A stretch of DNA of 32,585 bases from a virus, in the IMG/VR virus record IMGVR_UViG_3300003702_000033, positions 1 through 32,585 of that record. One strand, given 5' to 3'. A program made the translations under genes and the position numbers. Shown here piece by piece: positions 6,592 to 14,448 of the stretch. Positions within the stretch are counted from its first letter, which is position 1. Every line of letters begins with the position of its first letter. Under the pieces are notes generated by a model, which ran no database searches, was not told where the DNA came from, and saw only the letters and a program-made list of their open reading frames with translations.

Positions 6592-7947
6592 ATGAGTGGA
6601 TATATTAACACAATGCAAGATTTAGAAGCCGCATCTTACGGTTTAACCGGCCCCGCCGGTAATGCTCTGTTGAAGAGTGCCGGAGTTGTTGGTGGATTTG
6701 GAACGCCGCACGATGCCGCAAGTAACCCGTTTACTGCGGCTACGGGTCTAGGTGACTTATACAATGTTCTTTATGGACAGAAAGTATGGTCAATGTTGAA
6801 TCAAGAGGTTAATCCTCTTTCGATTCTAGCCAAGCGACCCTATACATCTAGCGGTTGGCGCGTATTGATAGACAGACCCCAAGGTGGGTCTGCTTCTGCG
6901 TTTGCTACTGGAACAGGAGCAGTTGGCTCTGCCGCACCATTACCCGATAATATCGGTGGTGTACCAGAGAATGCAACATTAGGGACTGGAAATGATATTC
7001 CCCCTATTGCACCACAGTATGCTAAACTCTATGTAAGCCCTAAGATTGTTGCTCATTTGTTTGAGTTCTCAGAATTAGGAATGGAATTAGCGGCCATTGA
7101 TGACGGAGTAGGCGATATTCGCGCTATTATCCGTGAAGATATGGGCAAACATCACGCTGAAACGCAAAGTAAAATGATAGTAATGCCGTATGAGGAATAC
7201 GATACCCAAAATGCAACTGATATTGAGAGGAACTATACTTCTCTGTATAAGATTGTGTCGTCTGCTGCTGAGATTGCAGCATTGAATACTGAAGACCTTC
7301 TGTTTTCAAGTATAGATGGTGGCACAGCATTAAGTGCAGATGTTTTGAATTTATTCGGAACAAACCGCACAGTAACAGTTGACCAAGGAACTTCTACCGG
7401 AACAGCCTCTTACTTAGATTCAGAGGTTGATTTTGGAGATAGTTATGCAGCAGGTGATGCTAGAGTTTTGACTCTATCCTTAATGAATAATATGATTCGT
7501 AGGATAAGGCAGAATGGTGGTAATCCGAAGGTTATCTTAACTGGATATGATACCATACAGGCTATTGCTGACTTGTTACAGGCACAAGAGCGATTTATGG
7601 ATAGGAAGGAGATTGTTCCTACTCATAATGGTGTTCGTGGTGTTAAGGGTGCAGAGGTAGGTTTCCGAGTGGCAACATACTTTGATATACCCTTAATTCC
7701 AGCAAAGGATATGCCTACAACTGGCGCTAATACAACTAATACCCTAAGTGATATGTTGTTCTTAGATACAGACCATCTTTGGCTTTCAGTAATGAAGCCT
7801 ACTCAATACTTTGAGGATGGTATCACCAATGGTAATCCGTTTGGTGTTGGTAAGTTAGGTAACCAAGGCATGTATCGCACAATGGGCGAAACATGTTGTT
7901 CCTTCTTTAGAGGACAAGGTAAGTTATCTAATCTGAAGAGTGCGTGA
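6592..7947 (+). CDS. Major capsid protein, HK97 fold, 451 aa
   Basis: This protein forms the icosahedral head shell. It follows the prohead protease directly, has the usual length, and shows the HK97-type layout: a Gly/Ala-rich N-arm (~1-60, partly removed on maturation in many relatives), a long helix AIIREDMGKHHAETQSKM (~180-200, the spine helix), the P-domain sequence VILTGYDTIQAIADLLQAQ (~315) and a C-terminal strand-rich end (LGNQGMYRTMGETCCSFFRG). The start ATG is at 6592 with AAGGTGAT at 6579-6586. Arginine codons here are often CGN and G+C is visibly higher than in neighbouring genes, as expected for a highly expressed gene. Two hairpins follow the stop. The N-terminus has no W-tag. 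Confidence 0.9.
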   Translation: MSGYINTMQDLEAASYGLTGPAGNALLKSAGVVGGFGTPHDAASNPFTAATGLGDLYNVLYGQKVWSMLNQEVNPLSILAKRPYTSSGWRVLIDRPQGGSASAFATGTGAVGSAAPLPDNIGGVPENATLGTGNDIPPIAPQYAKLYVSPKIVAHLFEFSELGMELAAIDDGVGDIRAIIREDMGKHHAETQSKMIVMPYEEYDTQNATDIERNYTSLYKIVSSAAEIAALNTEDLLFSSIDGGTALSADVLNLFGTNRTVTVDQGTSTGTASYLDSEVDFGDSYAAGDARVLTLSLMNNMIRRIRQNGGNPKVILTGYDTIQAIADLLQAQERFMDRKEIVPTHNGVRGVKGAEVGFRVATYFDIPLIPAKDMPTTGANTTNTLSDMLFLDTDHLWLSVMKPTQYFEDGITNGNPFGVGKLGNQGMYRTMGETCCSFFRGQGKLSNLKSA

Positions 7948-7950
7948 TAG

Positions 7951-7997
7951 CACTATCGTAAAATAGTGGCTCATATCCCCCTTAATTGGGGGGTATG
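7951..7997 (+). terminator. Tandem hairpins after the capsid gene
   Basis: Two inverted repeats follow the capsid stop. The first is CACTAT/ATAGTG (7951-7956 with 7963-7968). The second is CATATCCCCC/GGGGGGTATG (7972-7981 with 7988-7997), a 10-bp stem with one G-U pair around a TTAATT loop. No T-run follows, so a bacterial intrinsic terminator is unlikely. A 3'-end stabiliser or partial terminator for abundant capsid mRNA is more likely. Confidence 0.55.
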
Positions 7998-8025
7998 GGT
8001 CATAACATAGAAGGAGAAAGATATT

Positions 8026-8433
8026 ATGACCAATGTAAAGTTAAAGAAACAAAAATTTGACGGGCCGCTTCTATTAAGACGGGGTGGAACCGTATTTGAA
8101 TTAACCCATCATTCTACTAGTGATGTTCCAGCGCATATTGCTGTGGTGATGCTAGGAGATGAAGGATTAATTATAGAATTCGTAAAAAAAGATAGAGAAG
8201 CCATAGTAGAATTTGGTAATCATGAATTGCAATTATTAAATAGAGAATTTAATATAACTGGTTCAGCCGAAGATGCTGCGGAACATTTATTCCCTACAAA
8301 AAAGAAGGTTGCAAAGAAAGTAGCGCCAAAGATAACTAAGTTAGAGGATTTAGTAGCGGCGGCTAAGAAGGAAACTTCTGTTAAAATACAGGTTAAGGAA
8401 GAAGTTGCAGAAGATGATACTACCCAAGATTGA
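8026..8433 (+). CDS. Unknown protein with Lys/Ala-rich tail, possible head protein, 135 aa
   Basis: Function not recognised. The first ~85 residues look like a small beta-rich domain (KKQKFDGPLLLRRGGTVFEL, then HIAVVMLGDEGLIIEFV). They are followed by a low-complexity tail alternating Lys, Val and Ala (PTKKKVAKKVAPK) that ends in an acidic run (KEEVAEDD). The ATG at 8026 follows a strong AAGGAG site. Its place directly after the major capsid protein suggests a head-associated or decoration protein with a flexible tail; a head-tail joining role cannot be excluded. The next ORF begins just after its stop. Confidence 0.7.
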   Translation: MTNVKLKKQKFDGPLLLRRGGTVFELTHHSTSDVPAHIAVVMLGDEGLIIEFVKKDREAIVEFGNHELQLLNREFNITGSAEDAAEHLFPTKKKVAKKVAPKITKLEDLVAAAKKETSVKIQVKEEVAEDDTTQD

Positions 8434-8468
8434 TAAGGGGAATCCTCTTAGGCAGGGATGAGGATAAA

Positions 8469-8768
8469 ATGTCAGTATCGGGAGCAGCGACTAGTGGTGT
8501 ATTAACAGCATCTTCTTTAGTTTCGTCTGCAAGATGTAAGTTAGTTAGTGTGCATATTGCAACTACAACTAATGCATTATTTACTGTGAAGATATGGGAT
8601 AGTGCTAATAGCACTATTTCCGGTAAGAAAGAAGTGTTGAGATTACATCTTCATGCTGGTGGAACTGCCGGAGGTATTGAACAAGACATGCATGGTGCTA
8701 TTTTAGCGCAAGGATGCTATGTTGAGTTTGATGCAGGAGCCGGAAATTGCACAGTAAATTATGCTTAG
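8469..8768 (+). CDS. Putative small beta-sandwich decoration protein, 99 aa
   Basis: Function not firmly recognised. I place the start at ATG 8469 (MSVSGAATSG) after GATGAGGA; a longer TTG start at 8430 is possible but less likely. The sequence alternates small residues with beta strands (LVSVHIATTTNALFTVKIWD, then GCYVEFDAGAGNCTVNYA), a pattern typical of single-domain beta-sandwich capsid decoration or surface proteins in marine tailed viruses. It is uncharged compared with its neighbours and has three cysteines. Position two genes after the capsid protein supports a virion-surface role; this is an inference. Confidence 0.65.
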   Translation: MSVSGAATSGVLTASSLVSSARCKLVSVHIATTTNALFTVKIWDSANSTISGKKEVLRLHLHAGGTAGGIEQDMHGAILAQGCYVEFDAGAGNCTVNYA

Positions 8769-8780
8769 GAGAAAGATTGA

Positions 8781-9182
8781 ATGCCGAGTTTAGAAGAAGA
8801 TACAAGATTAGTAATGACTATATTGTTCGTAGGAGCAGTAAGTGGAGTGAATGTATATTTTTATACACAATATGGGTATATGTTCCCTTATTCGGGATAT
8901 ACCCACGCTGCGTTATTTGGGATATTAACTGTAGGTGGAATAATGGTTTTGAAGGCCATATTCGATTTATTAATATTTGAACGCATAGAAGATTATCTAT
9001 TACAAAGAAAAATAGATTCTTATTGGGTTAGGAAGCAGAAAGAAGAAGATAACAGAAAGAGAGTACGCGATACAATGCGACAATATGAACAGCAGTATCA
9101 AATGCTGACTCCTCAAGTTGTTCCTCAATTTGCACAGCAACCGCCGGATGCCCTTAGCCCAACATTTCTGACGAATGAATGA
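8781..9182 (+). CDS. Two-pass membrane protein of unknown function, 133 aa
   Basis: Function not recognised. Two hydrophobic segments are clear: residues ~9-28 (LVMTILFVGAVSGVNVYFY) and ~42-66 (HAALFGILTVGGIMVLKAIF). They are separated by an aromatic loop (QYGYMFPYSGY) and followed by a ~65-residue soluble tail, first helical and basic (YWVRKQKEEDNRKRVRDTM), then Gln/Pro-rich. The ATG at 8781 has an AGGAG site. It is followed by a second membrane protein and a GTPase, suggesting a three-gene membrane-linked unit. A holin is possible but the long cytoplasmic tail is unusual for one. Confidence 0.72.
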   Translation: MPSLEEDTRLVMTILFVGAVSGVNVYFYTQYGYMFPYSGYTHAALFGILTVGGIMVLKAIFDLLIFERIEDYLLQRKIDSYWVRKQKEEDNRKRVRDTMRQYEQQYQMLTPQVVPQFAQQPPDALSPTFLTNE

Positions 9183-9193
9183 GGCAAAGGTAA

Positions 9194-9418
9194 ATGGTAT
9201 CAGAACTGATAATGGGCTTTGATGAATCTACGCTCGCGTATGATTTACAAAGAGCGCATTCGGCAGATATTTGGTTCTTGCGGGCTAGGTTTTACTTTTG
9301 GGCCTTTGTAGCCTGTTTAGTTAGTTTCTTCATTGGTCATGCATTATCTATATTTGGTGTTGATTTATATTCATCTGCATGGATTGGTTTTTGGAATTTG
9401 TGGTATGGCTTATGGTGA
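9194..9418 (+). CDS. Small Trp-rich membrane protein, 74 aa
   Basis: Function not recognised. A hydrophobic segment spans residues ~32-54 (FYFWAFVACLVSFFIGHAL), and the protein ends in an aromatic cluster (SSAWIGFWNLWYGLW) that probably lies in or on the membrane interface. The first 30 residues are soluble and mildly acidic. The start ATG follows CAAAGGT; an internal ATG at 9212 would shorten it by six residues. It stops 6 nt before the GTPase start, so the two are likely co-translated. Confidence 0.68.
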   Translation: MVSELIMGFDESTLAYDLQRAHSADIWFLRARFYFWAFVACLVSFFIGHALSIFGVDLYSSAWIGFWNLWYGLW

Positions 9419-9424
9419 TGTTCA

Positions 9425-10096
9425 ATGTCTATAATGGCTGGATTCATTATAGTACTGGCTGAAAGAATAGGGAGGTTTTGGAGAAGAGTTCATGCAGTTT
9501 CATTTGGAATTTATGGAGCAAGTCAAGTAGGTAAGACTACTTTACATCATCAATTAAGAACAAGAGGTGAAGTTCCTGATATACATGAGAGAACAATGGG
9601 GCGAGAGAGAGCAACAAGAAAAGTGCTTAAACTAGATGGTGATGTTCACACAGTAAGAACAGCAGATGTAGGAGGGGAAACAGTATATTGGTCTGAATGG
9701 ATAAAAGATATGAAAACTCGGCATGTAAAATATATTATTTTTATGATAGATGATAGACATATGGATAAACATTATGATATTGAACAACAATTATGTTGGA
9801 CATTTTTAGTAGAAAGTATCTGTTCTCCTTACTGGGATAAAATCAATAAAAAGAAGAAAAAGAAAACCCATGATTATCCAATAGCAGTAGGAGTTTGGGC
9901 CAATAAATATGATTTATGGAAAAATAAGTATGGTCATGAAGGAGAGGTAGGAAATCACCCAATATTTGAGGCATTTAGTGATGGTATGTCTAAGTTGAAT
10001 GATAAAGGAATACCTTGTTTTAAATATATAGTTAGTGCAAAATCAGATTCAGAAATGGTATATCGTGGTATGATGACTATGATAAAAGACTATTAG
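9425..10096 (+). CDS. Arf/Ras-like small GTPase with N-terminal hydrophobic anchor, 223 aa
   Basis: All diagnostic GTPase motifs are visible: G1/P-loop GASQVGKT (residues 31-38), G3 DVGGE (81-85), G4 NKYD (160-163) and G5 SAK (204-206). The DVGG form is typical of the Arf/Arl/SRbeta branch. In those the next residue is normally the catalytic Gln, and here it is Glu 85, so hydrolysis may be slow or GAP-dependent. A Thr at 57 (ERTMG) could serve as G2. The first 25 residues are hydrophobic then basic (GFIIVLAERIGRFWRR), like an amphipathic membrane anchor. A lysine-rich insert (141-147) precedes G4. The gene follows two small membrane proteins inside the virion-gene operon. Small GTPases are not standard components of tailed viruses; possible roles are remodelling of the host membrane, cell division or trafficking. 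GTPase assignment is strong, function unknown. Confidence 0.85.
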   Translation: MSIMAGFIIVLAERIGRFWRRVHAVSFGIYGASQVGKTTLHHQLRTRGEVPDIHERTMGRERATRKVLKLDGDVHTVRTADVGGETVYWSEWIKDMKTRHVKYIIFMIDDRHMDKHYDIEQQLCWTFLVESICSPYWDKINKKKKKKTHDYPIAVGVWANKYDLWKNKYGHEGEVGNHPIFEAFSDGMSKLNDKGIPCFKYIVSAKSDSEMVYRGMMTMIKDY

Positions 10097-10104
10097 GTGA
10101 TGAA

Positions 10105-10167
10105 ATGAAGATAACAGAAAATTGTTCTATGAGTATATATTGTAGATGTAAGGAGTGTATGAAATGA
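10105..10167 (+). CDS. 20-residue Cys-rich micropeptide
   Basis: A 20-codon ORF with four cysteines, one near residue 7 and a C-x-C-x-x-C cluster at 13, 15 and 18. A GGTGA site lies upstream, and its stop overlaps the next gene's start as ATGA. The cysteine spacing suggests metal binding. It could instead be a leader that couples translation of the next gene, itself zinc-finger-like. Short length keeps confidence moderate. Confidence 0.4.
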   Translation: MKITENCSMSIYCRCKECMK

Positions 10168-10838
10168 GTATGAATTTTCAACCTCCTAGTCTAATAGGTG
10201 CTTCTAATGCATTTGTGGAAGCAAATCCTTTCTTACCACCTAAAGCAATGGCTCGCGCTCCGGGCACAATTATGAAATATGATTTTAAGAGCATGAAACC
10301 TAAGAAACAACTTAAAGAGATAATTGCTGTACTTAAGCCGGAAAGTAAAACTTTATTTAGAATACCATATAGATTTAAATATAATATTAAAGATAGGTGT
10401 GTTGTTTGTGGGACTCAAAAACATTGGGAAGCAGGTGATACTTTACGACCTCCGTTGCCATTACATAAAGTTAGAAAAGGTTATCCAATGAGAGGAACTT
10501 ATTGTGAAAAACATGCTCAATTACATCGTCAATATGAAATGTTAGAACAACAGATTTTAGCGGAAGAACATGGATTATCATTTAGTGCATATGTTCCTAG
10601 TGTAAAATCATTAAATCCATTAGCATCTGGTCCCTTAGAATCATTGAAGCAAGGAGATATTCAAAGTTTATCGGCAGTCGGATGGACAATTAAACCACCT
10701 CAAATGGAAATAGAAACTAAAGAAGAGGAACTATTTAGATTAATTATAGAGTCAAATGCAATCAATGAAAGAGTGCAAAGTTTATTGGTTGCAGGGACAC
10801 CATTAGAAAAAAAGGAGGAAACTGAATGGGTTGGTTAG
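10164..10838 (+). CDS. Zinc-finger-like virion-module protein, ~224 aa
   Basis: Function not recognised. I start at ATG 10164 (MSMNFQPPSLIG), 8 nt after AGGAG; an in-frame GTG at 10155 would overlap the ribosome site. A probable zinc site is formed by Cys 79 and Cys 82 (CVVC) with Cys 114 and His 117 (CEKH), around a Pro/aromatic loop. The N-terminal 40 residues are Pro-rich and probably extended; a long helix follows the zinc site (HRQYEMLEQQILAEEHG), and the C-terminal half is acidic. It overlaps the next gene by 13 nt. Its place between the GTPase and the connector genes suggests a neck or minor head component, but a regulator is possible. Confidence 0.68.
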   Translation: MSMNFQPPSLIGASNAFVEANPFLPPKAMARAPGTIMKYDFKSMKPKKQLKEIIAVLKPESKTLFRIPYRFKYNIKDRCVVCGTQKHWEAGDTLRPPLPLHKVRKGYPMRGTYCEKHAQLHRQYEMLEQQILAEEHGLSFSAYVPSVKSLNPLASGPLESLKQGDIQSLSAVGWTIKPPQMEIETKEEELFRLIIESNAINERVQSLLVAGTPLEKKEETEWVG

Positions 10839-11518
10839 GAACAACAAACTCGTCTTTGGCGAGTCAAATGACACAACAATCGCAATCACAATTTAAGTCG
10901 ATGAATAATTTGTTAACTTTGCAAGAGAATCATGTAGAGGAATTCTTTTATTATCATGGAGAGAATTTCTTAATGGCTTTTGAAAAGTTATTTGAAGATA
11001 TATTGGAAAGAGTATTAGGACAAATGTTACCTAAATTGAGATTTATAACTGGTGATTCTGGTATTTTAGAAGTTCATCCTGATTCTTTAAGGGAATATGA
11101 AGCAATTACTGCTGAAAATATTACCTTAGATTTACAATTGCTTTTGGCTACTGCATTAAATTCAGAAGTTATTGCACAAAGAAAGATGGCAAAGGAACAG
11201 TATTTGGAATCTCAAGGATTTGCTACAGGTGCTTCTATGACTCCACAGTTACCTGTAGGGAATTATACTCAACAACCTAATGTGAATATTCAAGGTGCGC
11301 CCGCTATGGGTGGAATGAATCAGCAAATGATGACACAACAACAGGCGTTCAATAATCAAAGTGGTTATCCAATACCACCTCAAGGTTATGACCAATATAA
11401 CAATCCTTATTGGATAGACCCCTCAACAGGTCAAATGTCTTATAATCCACCTAGTAGTGGATTAGGGCTAGGTGCAGCATTAAGTAAAGGCGTAGCATGG
11501 GCAAAATGGTTGGCGTGA
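10826..11518 (+). CDS. Gln-rich virion-module protein, 230 aa
   Basis: Function not recognised. The start ATG (MGWLGTTNS) has a strong AAGGAGG site and lies inside the end of the previous gene. Residues ~1-115 are helical with many Phe and Leu (EEFFYYHGENFLMAFEKLFED). The C-terminal half is low-complexity, rich in Gln, Asn, Pro, Gly and Met, ending with a small hydrophobic helix (GLGAALSKGVAWAKWLA). The C-terminal third may be disordered. It stops 12 nt before the next gene. A minor capsid or neck protein is a reasonable guess. Confidence 0.65.
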   Translation: MGWLGTTNSSLASQMTQQSQSQFKSMNNLLTLQENHVEEFFYYHGENFLMAFEKLFEDILERVLGQMLPKLRFITGDSGILEVHPDSLREYEAITAENITLDLQLLLATALNSEVIAQRKMAKEQYLESQGFATGASMTPQLPVGNYTQQPNVNIQGAPAMGGMNQQMMTQQQAFNNQSGYPIPPQGYDQYNNPYWIDPSTGQMSYNPPSSGLGLGAALSKGVAWAKWLA

Positions 11519-11530
11519 TAAGGTGAGAGA

Positions 11531-13183
11531 ATGGCAGATAGGATTTATCTGGAAGCGGGTAAGCCTTTATCTGTAGAAATTAGGCTACAACCAAAATGGA
11601 TGGATTACACTCATAAAAGATTATATTCCAATAGCAATGTATATCGGATGATGGTTGCGTATATCTTCAAAGATGTGCAGAATAGACCTTCTAGAAAGTT
11701 GCAAGAAACTATTGAATTTATCCCTATTATACTAAATAGAAATTCTTATAGGGATATTGAAATTACTTCTGCTGAGATAGATTTGGCAGATGATAATTTA
11801 CCAAGGTGGGATGATGAAGACTTTAGTGAATACATTAATAAATTTTTAGATATTATAGAAAAACAAAATATTAATTTATTGAGTAAACATTTAACTACTG
11901 ATGAAGTTCTAAATGATTCTTTTTTTGTGGATTCAACCATAAAAAGAATGAATAAGGGAGGTTTTAGTGTTCGAGATTTAATGAATGGAGGTAAAATGGC
12001 TAGAACTAAAAATTATATTCAAGAAGTAGGGGGTCAATCTACATATGTTGGTGAAGAAGAACATACTATGCCTGATAGAGATTTAATGAGTAGAATAGAT
12101 GATGGCTTACCTCTAATATGGCCTTTACTAGAAGACCATGTTACAGAAGCAGATAATATAATTACTGTAGATACTACAAGTTATATGGATAAGATAGCAA
12201 TTCGTTCTCATATGGGAAGTATCAAAAGAAAAGATACCTTTCAATATAGAACAGTAAAAGAAAGTGAAAAATTAAATTATAAATTAGGAAGCAAAAGTAA
12301 TAGTAGATTGGTCTATCTTAGAGTTAATGATAATGATTTAGAGATTAATGGATTTTTAGGAGATAAGACTTTTGAAGGCGAGCATCAAATTGCAGAAGCC
12401 TATGCTCACTTTATATCTTTAGACTTTTCTACTGCTTCTTTAGATTTATTAGAGAAAAATAAGGGTAATAAAATTAAAAATTATATAATGAGTGCTTTAA
12501 CTGCTGGTGCTGGTTTAGCAATTGCTGATAGACAATTAGGAATGCATCAATCAGGCGAGGGTCTTCGTAGTGGTAATTTATTGGTTGGTAAATTAAAGAT
12601 AGAATATGAAAAACAACCTAATTTTCAAGAATTAAAGTCATTCACTAAGAAAATTGAAGATATTAGAAATCCTAATTTACCTCAAGAAAAGCAAGATAAG
12701 AAAGAATTTAAACAAAGGAAAAATGAAGAGGCTGACCATGCACAATTACAACAAGCAATGAAACTTTTAGAGAAAGACCCAAATCACACCCAAGCAAGAG
12801 TATTAATAAGTAGACTAGAAGATGAATATGATAAAGAATGGATTAATTATGCAGCATCAGTTACTACAGAACAACTTATAGAAGACCAAGATGATACCAT
12901 AACAGAAGAAAAAACAAAAGAAATTTCTAGCGATATACCTTTAATATATTTGAAGGAAGTGTATTTAGAAAAAGAATATGAATTAGATTTTAAAGTGGCT
13001 AGATTTTCTTTAGGAAAGAAACGAAAGGGAGAAATAAGTATGGAAACAATAGACCCCAAAACCGGAAAATATGGTGGAGAAGAAAAGGATTTAAGAGAAA
13101 AGCAAGTAAATGATGTAAACGACCTAAATAGATTGAAAGCAGCATACATGGGTCTTTCTAGGATGGTTGAGAATTATGGTTAA
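11531..13183 (+). CDS. Large virion-module protein of unknown function, 550 aa
   Basis: Function not recognised. The start ATG follows AGGTGAG. The N-terminal ~150 residues look mixed alpha/beta with an aromatic-rich beginning. The middle (~200-330) contains strands typical of a structural protein, and residues ~370-450 are a highly charged helix-rich region with a possible TPR-like piece (EKDPNHTQARVLISRLED). The C-terminal 60 residues are basic and polar. It occupies the slot between head genes and the connector, where a portal-proximal or neck protein would be expected, but I see no portal signature. It overlaps the next gene by 8 nt. Confidence 0.65.
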   Translation: MADRIYLEAGKPLSVEIRLQPKWMDYTHKRLYSNSNVYRMMVAYIFKDVQNRPSRKLQETIEFIPIILNRNSYRDIEITSAEIDLADDNLPRWDDEDFSEYINKFLDIIEKQNINLLSKHLTTDEVLNDSFFVDSTIKRMNKGGFSVRDLMNGGKMARTKNYIQEVGGQSTYVGEEEHTMPDRDLMSRIDDGLPLIWPLLEDHVTEADNIITVDTTSYMDKIAIRSHMGSIKRKDTFQYRTVKESEKLNYKLGSKSNSRLVYLRVNDNDLEINGFLGDKTFEGEHQIAEAYAHFISLDFSTASLDLLEKNKGNKIKNYIMSALTAGAGLAIADRQLGMHQSGEGLRSGNLLVGKLKIEYEKQPNFQELKSFTKKIEDIRNPNLPQEKQDKKEFKQRKNEEADHAQLQQAMKLLEKDPNHTQARVLISRLEDEYDKEWINYAASVTTEQLIEDQDDTITEEKTKEISSDIPLIYLKEVYLEKEYELDFKVARFSLGKKRKGEISMETIDPKTGKYGGEEKDLREKQVNDVNDLNRLKAAYMGLSRMVENYG

Positions 13184-14246
13184 AGCATCCTCTCCTAGTG
13201 ATTTCACTAGTATTAATGTAAATTATGCCATTGGTAATGGTTATTATACTAGAGCAGAAGATATTTCTAATTTACTACAAATAGATGATTTTTCATCATC
13301 AACCACTCCAAATTTAATAGAAGTAGGTAAAATAATTAAAAGAGTTGAAGATAGAATAGATGAGACTGTAGGACATTCTTTTAGGCCAATTATTTATAAA
13401 GATGAGACACATAACTTTGAGTTCTTTACACATGCTATGTATCCCGTTCGCCCATACAAAGATTATGTAGGATTTATACAATTAGAGAGGCCAAAGATAA
13501 TGAAAATAATTAGATTAGAAGTTTGGCAAGATAATAGTTATACTGACCTTGCTTCTGCTACTGCTACTTATATTTCTCCTATATCTGGTTCTGCTTATAC
13601 TCTTACTTTGGGAGTAGGTAGTTTCTCTTTTGTTTTAACTGAGGGAACTCATTTTTATGGTTCTTATGGACAAAAAACTACAGCATTAGAAGTAGTCGCT
13701 GCAATTAATGAAGTGTTTCCTCAAAAGACTGCTCAATTTACAGGTGAAACGGCTGCCAAATCTAGGACAGCAGTAAGTGGTGCTTTAACAAGAAATATTT
13801 CTGATTTCTTCTATGCATCTACTGATAAAGAAGATGCTACTAAAGTGATTATTTCTTCTTTACTTCCGGGTGAAGATGGTTCTACTTGCACAATAGCAGC
13901 ATCAGCAGGAACAGTTACTAATTTTACAGATAATCAAGACCAGAGAAGGTTGGGTGACTATTGGACTATTGATGGTGAAGGTAAGATATTCTTCTTAAAG
14001 AATTATCCCTACATACAAAATCATTCATGTAGAGTTACATATATGAGTGGTGATTCAAGAGTACCGGGAGTTATACATGATGCGGCTACTAAATTTGTTG
14101 CGGCAGAAATAATCAGACATGATGATAATTCAATTCTTATTGCCGATACAGGTTCTAATATAGATTTAAAAACTAAACATGATATTCTAGTAAAAGAAGC
14201 AGAAGATATACTCAAAGGAAAGAAGATGATAATATACAGTCTGTGA
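13176..14246 (+). CDS. Head-tail connector (gp6-like) with inserted beta domain, ~356 aa
   Basis: Likely the adaptor ring joining portal to tail. The N-terminal part has the typical helical pattern of head-tail connectors (TRAEDISNLLQIDDF, then EVGKIIKRVEDRIDE, ending ETVGHSFRP). The C-terminal end also matches, with a helix rich in Ala and His (AATKFVAAEIIRHDD). Between them is an extra ~150-residue Ser/Thr-rich beta region (~110-260) not found in compact bacterial adaptors. I choose ATG 13176 (MVKASSP); a TTG at 13167 would add three residues. It lies just before the tail-completion gene, in the order expected for connectors. Confidence 0.65.
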   Translation: MVKASSPSDFTSINVNYAIGNGYYTRAEDISNLLQIDDFSSSTTPNLIEVGKIIKRVEDRIDETVGHSFRPIIYKDETHNFEFFTHAMYPVRPYKDYVGFIQLERPKIMKIIRLEVWQDNSYTDLASATATYISPISGSAYTLTLGVGSFSFVLTEGTHFYGSYGQKTTALEVVAAINEVFPQKTAQFTGETAAKSRTAVSGALTRNISDFFYASTDKEDATKVIISSLLPGEDGSTCTIAASAGTVTNFTDNQDQRRLGDYWTIDGEGKIFFLKNYPYIQNHSCRVTYMSGDSRVPGVIHDAATKFVAAEIIRHDDNSILIADTGSNIDLKTKHDILVKEAEDILKGKKMIIYSL

Positions 14247-14250
14247 TTTT

Positions 14251-14448
14251 ATGAAAGAATTAATGAGGAAATTCAATAGATTATTAGCATTAGAAAGGCA
14301 ACGAAGTATGATGCTTAAAGATATAGAGGAAGATATTGGATTTGATATTAGTTTTTCAGATGAACAAATTTTTAAGAATGCTATGGCAACCTTTGAAGTA
14401 GAGTTAAATAAACATATTGCTGAGGAGATTTCATCATGGATGAAGTAA
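14251..14448 (+). CDS. Small helical protein of unknown function, 65 aa
   Basis: Function not recognised. The short protein is predicted entirely helical and charged (MRKFNRLLALERQRSMMLKD, ending ISSWMK). It sits between the connector and the tail-completion protein and overlaps the latter by 13 nt, so it is probably translated with it. A small neck component is possible. Confidence 0.6.
   Translation: MKELMRKFNRLLALERQRSMMLKDIEEDIGFDISFSDEQIFKNAMATFEVELNKHIAEEISSWMK

Noticed and set aside
7972-7997. Bacterial intrinsic terminator after the capsid gene
   Set aside because: The stem is good but no T-run follows; a stability or processing element is more likely.
8430-8468. TTG start adding 13 residues to the 8469 protein
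   Set aside because: ATG 8469 has the better-spaced GAGGA site, and the added residues look unlike the rest.
11531-13183. Portal protein
   Set aside because: No portal-like pattern, and it lies downstream of the protease and capsid genes; the portal is more likely upstream of the window.
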